A stretch of 15,515 bases of DNA from Robiginitomaculum sp. Its GTDB lineage: Bacteria > Pseudomonadota > Alphaproteobacteria > Caulobacterales > Maricaulaceae. Below are positions 14,534 to 15,515 of this stretch, one piece after another. Both the position numbers and the translations under genes were made by a program. The stretch covers positions 1 to 15,515 of the forward strand of contig JALSYJ010000102.1 in assembly GCA_027071965.1 (NCBI GenBank), written 5' to 3'. The notes under the pieces are model-generated. The model saw only the letters and a list, made by a program, of their open reading frames with translations. It searched no databases and was not told the origin of the DNA. Position 1 is the stretch's first letter, and each line of letters starts with the position of its first letter.

Positions 14534-15515
14534 ATGAAGGCACGTTATTTTGACGTAATGGTTATCGGGATGGGGCTGCTGCTGGCATCTTCTGCCGTGG
14601 CCAGAGCAGATAAGGATGCTTATCCTTCCACTTACAAGCCAATTCCATCTTCTGACACTATCTTGCAAAATGCCACCGTATTTGACGGTATTGGCGGCAA
14701 GTTCACCGAAACTGATGTTTATTTTGTTGATGGAAAAATTAAAAAAATTGGCAAGGACTTACCGGTAGCAGATGGTGCAAAAATAATTGACGCTACCGGC
14801 AAATGGGTAACACCGGGAATTATTGATATTCACTCGCATTTGGGAGTGTACCCATCACCAAGCGTTGGTGCCCATAGTGACGGCAATGAGGTTACCTCGC
14901 CGATTACTTCTGAAATTTCTGCCGAACATGGGGTCTGGCCACAGGATCCCGGATTTAACCGGGCCAGATCAGGAGGGGTAACCTCAATGCTTATCCTGCC
15001 AGGTTCTGCCAACCTGTTCGGAGGGCGTGGCGTGGTGTTAAAAAATGTTCCATCCAGAACCGTGCAAGGCATGAAGTTTCCTGATGCACCTTATGCCTTA
15101 AAAATGGCTTGTGGAGAAAATCCGAAACGGGTTTATGGGCAAAAAGGTGGCCCCGGATCACGAATGGGCAATTTTTCCGGATACCGGAAAAACTGGATCA
15201 AGGCCACAGAATATCGGGCCAAATGGGAAAAATATGAAGCTGATCTGGCTGCGGCAAAAAAGGATGATAAAAAACTGCCATCTCCACCAGCCAGAAACCT
15301 GCAGCTTGAAACCCTGGTCGGTGTTCTAGATGATGAAATCAAAATAAACATGCATTGCTATCGCGCTGATGAAATGGCGCAAGTAATTGATATGTCAAAG
15401 GAGTTTGGATATAAGGTAACTACTTTTCACCATGCTATCGAAGCCTATAAAATAGCTGATATATTAGCTGAAAACGGTATTTGTGCTGCAATGTGGGCTG
15501 ACTGGGGAGGCTTTA
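14534..15515 (+). CDS. Secreted amidohydrolase, imidazolonepropionase-like (3' end beyond window)
   Basis: The first 327 residues are present and remain open at the window edge. A signal peptide (hydrophobic VIGMGLLLASSAVARA, cleavage expected near residue 25) indicates periplasmic export. A metal-dependent hydrolase fold follows: TILQNATVFDGIGG (42-55), DGKIKKIG, then the TIM-barrel metal site TPGIIDIHSHLG with His100 and His102. CGENPKRVYG (193-202), HCYRADEM (His274) and TTFHHAIEAYK (His299/300) are further conserved segments of this subfamily, so the metal ligands expected in the visible part are present. A charged helix at about 221-250 (KWEKYEADLAAAKKDDKK) is characteristic of the group. 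The strong GGGAGG ribosome site fixes the start. Relatives are often encoded as tandem pairs, so a second copy may follow outside the window. Substrate unknown. Confidence 0.9.
   Translation, partial: MKARYFDVMVIGMGLLLASSAVARADKDAYPSTYKPIPSSDTILQNATVFDGIGGKFTETDVYFVDGKIKKIGKDLPVADGAKIIDATGKWVTPGIIDIHSHLGVYPSPSVGAHSDGNEVTSPITSEISAEHGVWPQDPGFNRARSGGVTSMLILPGSANLFGGRGVVLKNVPSRTVQGMKFPDAPYALKMACGENPKRVYGQKGGPGSRMGNFSGYRKNWIKATEYRAKWEKYEADLAAAKKDDKKLPSPPARNLQLETLVGVLDDEIKINMHCYRADEMAQVIDMSKEFGYKVTTFHHAIEAYKIADILAENGICAAMWADWGGF

Overview
The window looks like chromosomal DNA of an alphaproteobacterium of moderate GC content. The evidence is the nnr - glnB-glnA neighbourhood, a ParE-length type IIA topoisomerase B subunit, a TIGR01244/DUF442 protein, an autotransporter with a Sphingomonad/Hyphomonad-like beta-helix passenger, a periplasmic imidazolonepropionase-like amidohydrolase, and intergenic palindromes of the AGCATTTTC...GAAAATGC type common in this class. 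I cannot fix the order or genus.

Layout. (1) 1-353: decayed end of an RHS/YD-repeat gene, next to the 3' end of a tRNA-Leu(UAG) gene (437-521, minus), so the left edge is probably the border of an accessory region. (2) 587-1192: a TPMT-type SAM methyltransferase. (3) 1191-1721: a dense, hierarchical array of palindromic repeats between convergent genes. (4) 1741-4715, minus strand: a MATE efflux transporter and the bifunctional NAD(P)HX repair enzyme. (5) 4869-6655, plus strand: glnB-glnA, a nitrogen-assimilation pair preceded by a leader with three inverted repeats. (6) 6830-10018: a 1062-residue autotransporter with a strong hairpin just before its start. (7) 10161-10233: a TetR-like dyad and a terminator-like hairpin. 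(8) 10320-14025, plus strand: lipoprotein isoaspartyl peptidase/asparaginase, parE and a TIGR01244 protein. The first two are closely spaced and probably co-transcribed. (9) 14023-14323: a second, diverged locus of the same palindromic repeat family, abutting a different MITE-like palindrome. (10) 14534 to the window end: the 5' part of a secreted amidohydrolase.

The coding genes are mostly housekeeping or recognisable accessory families, and I see no convincing new multi-gene system. The most unusual content is the repeat family. A 45-bp palindrome carries 0, 1, 1 and then 7 copies of a 35-bp hairpin unit in its apical loop. The unit's stem shows paired base changes (GCGCT/AGCGC versus GTCCT/AGGAC), and part of the array has a 70-bp higher-order period with complementary linkers. 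At both loci the element starts exactly at the TAG stop codon of the upstream gene. This looks like a structured element that spreads and expands by unit duplication; its function is unknown.
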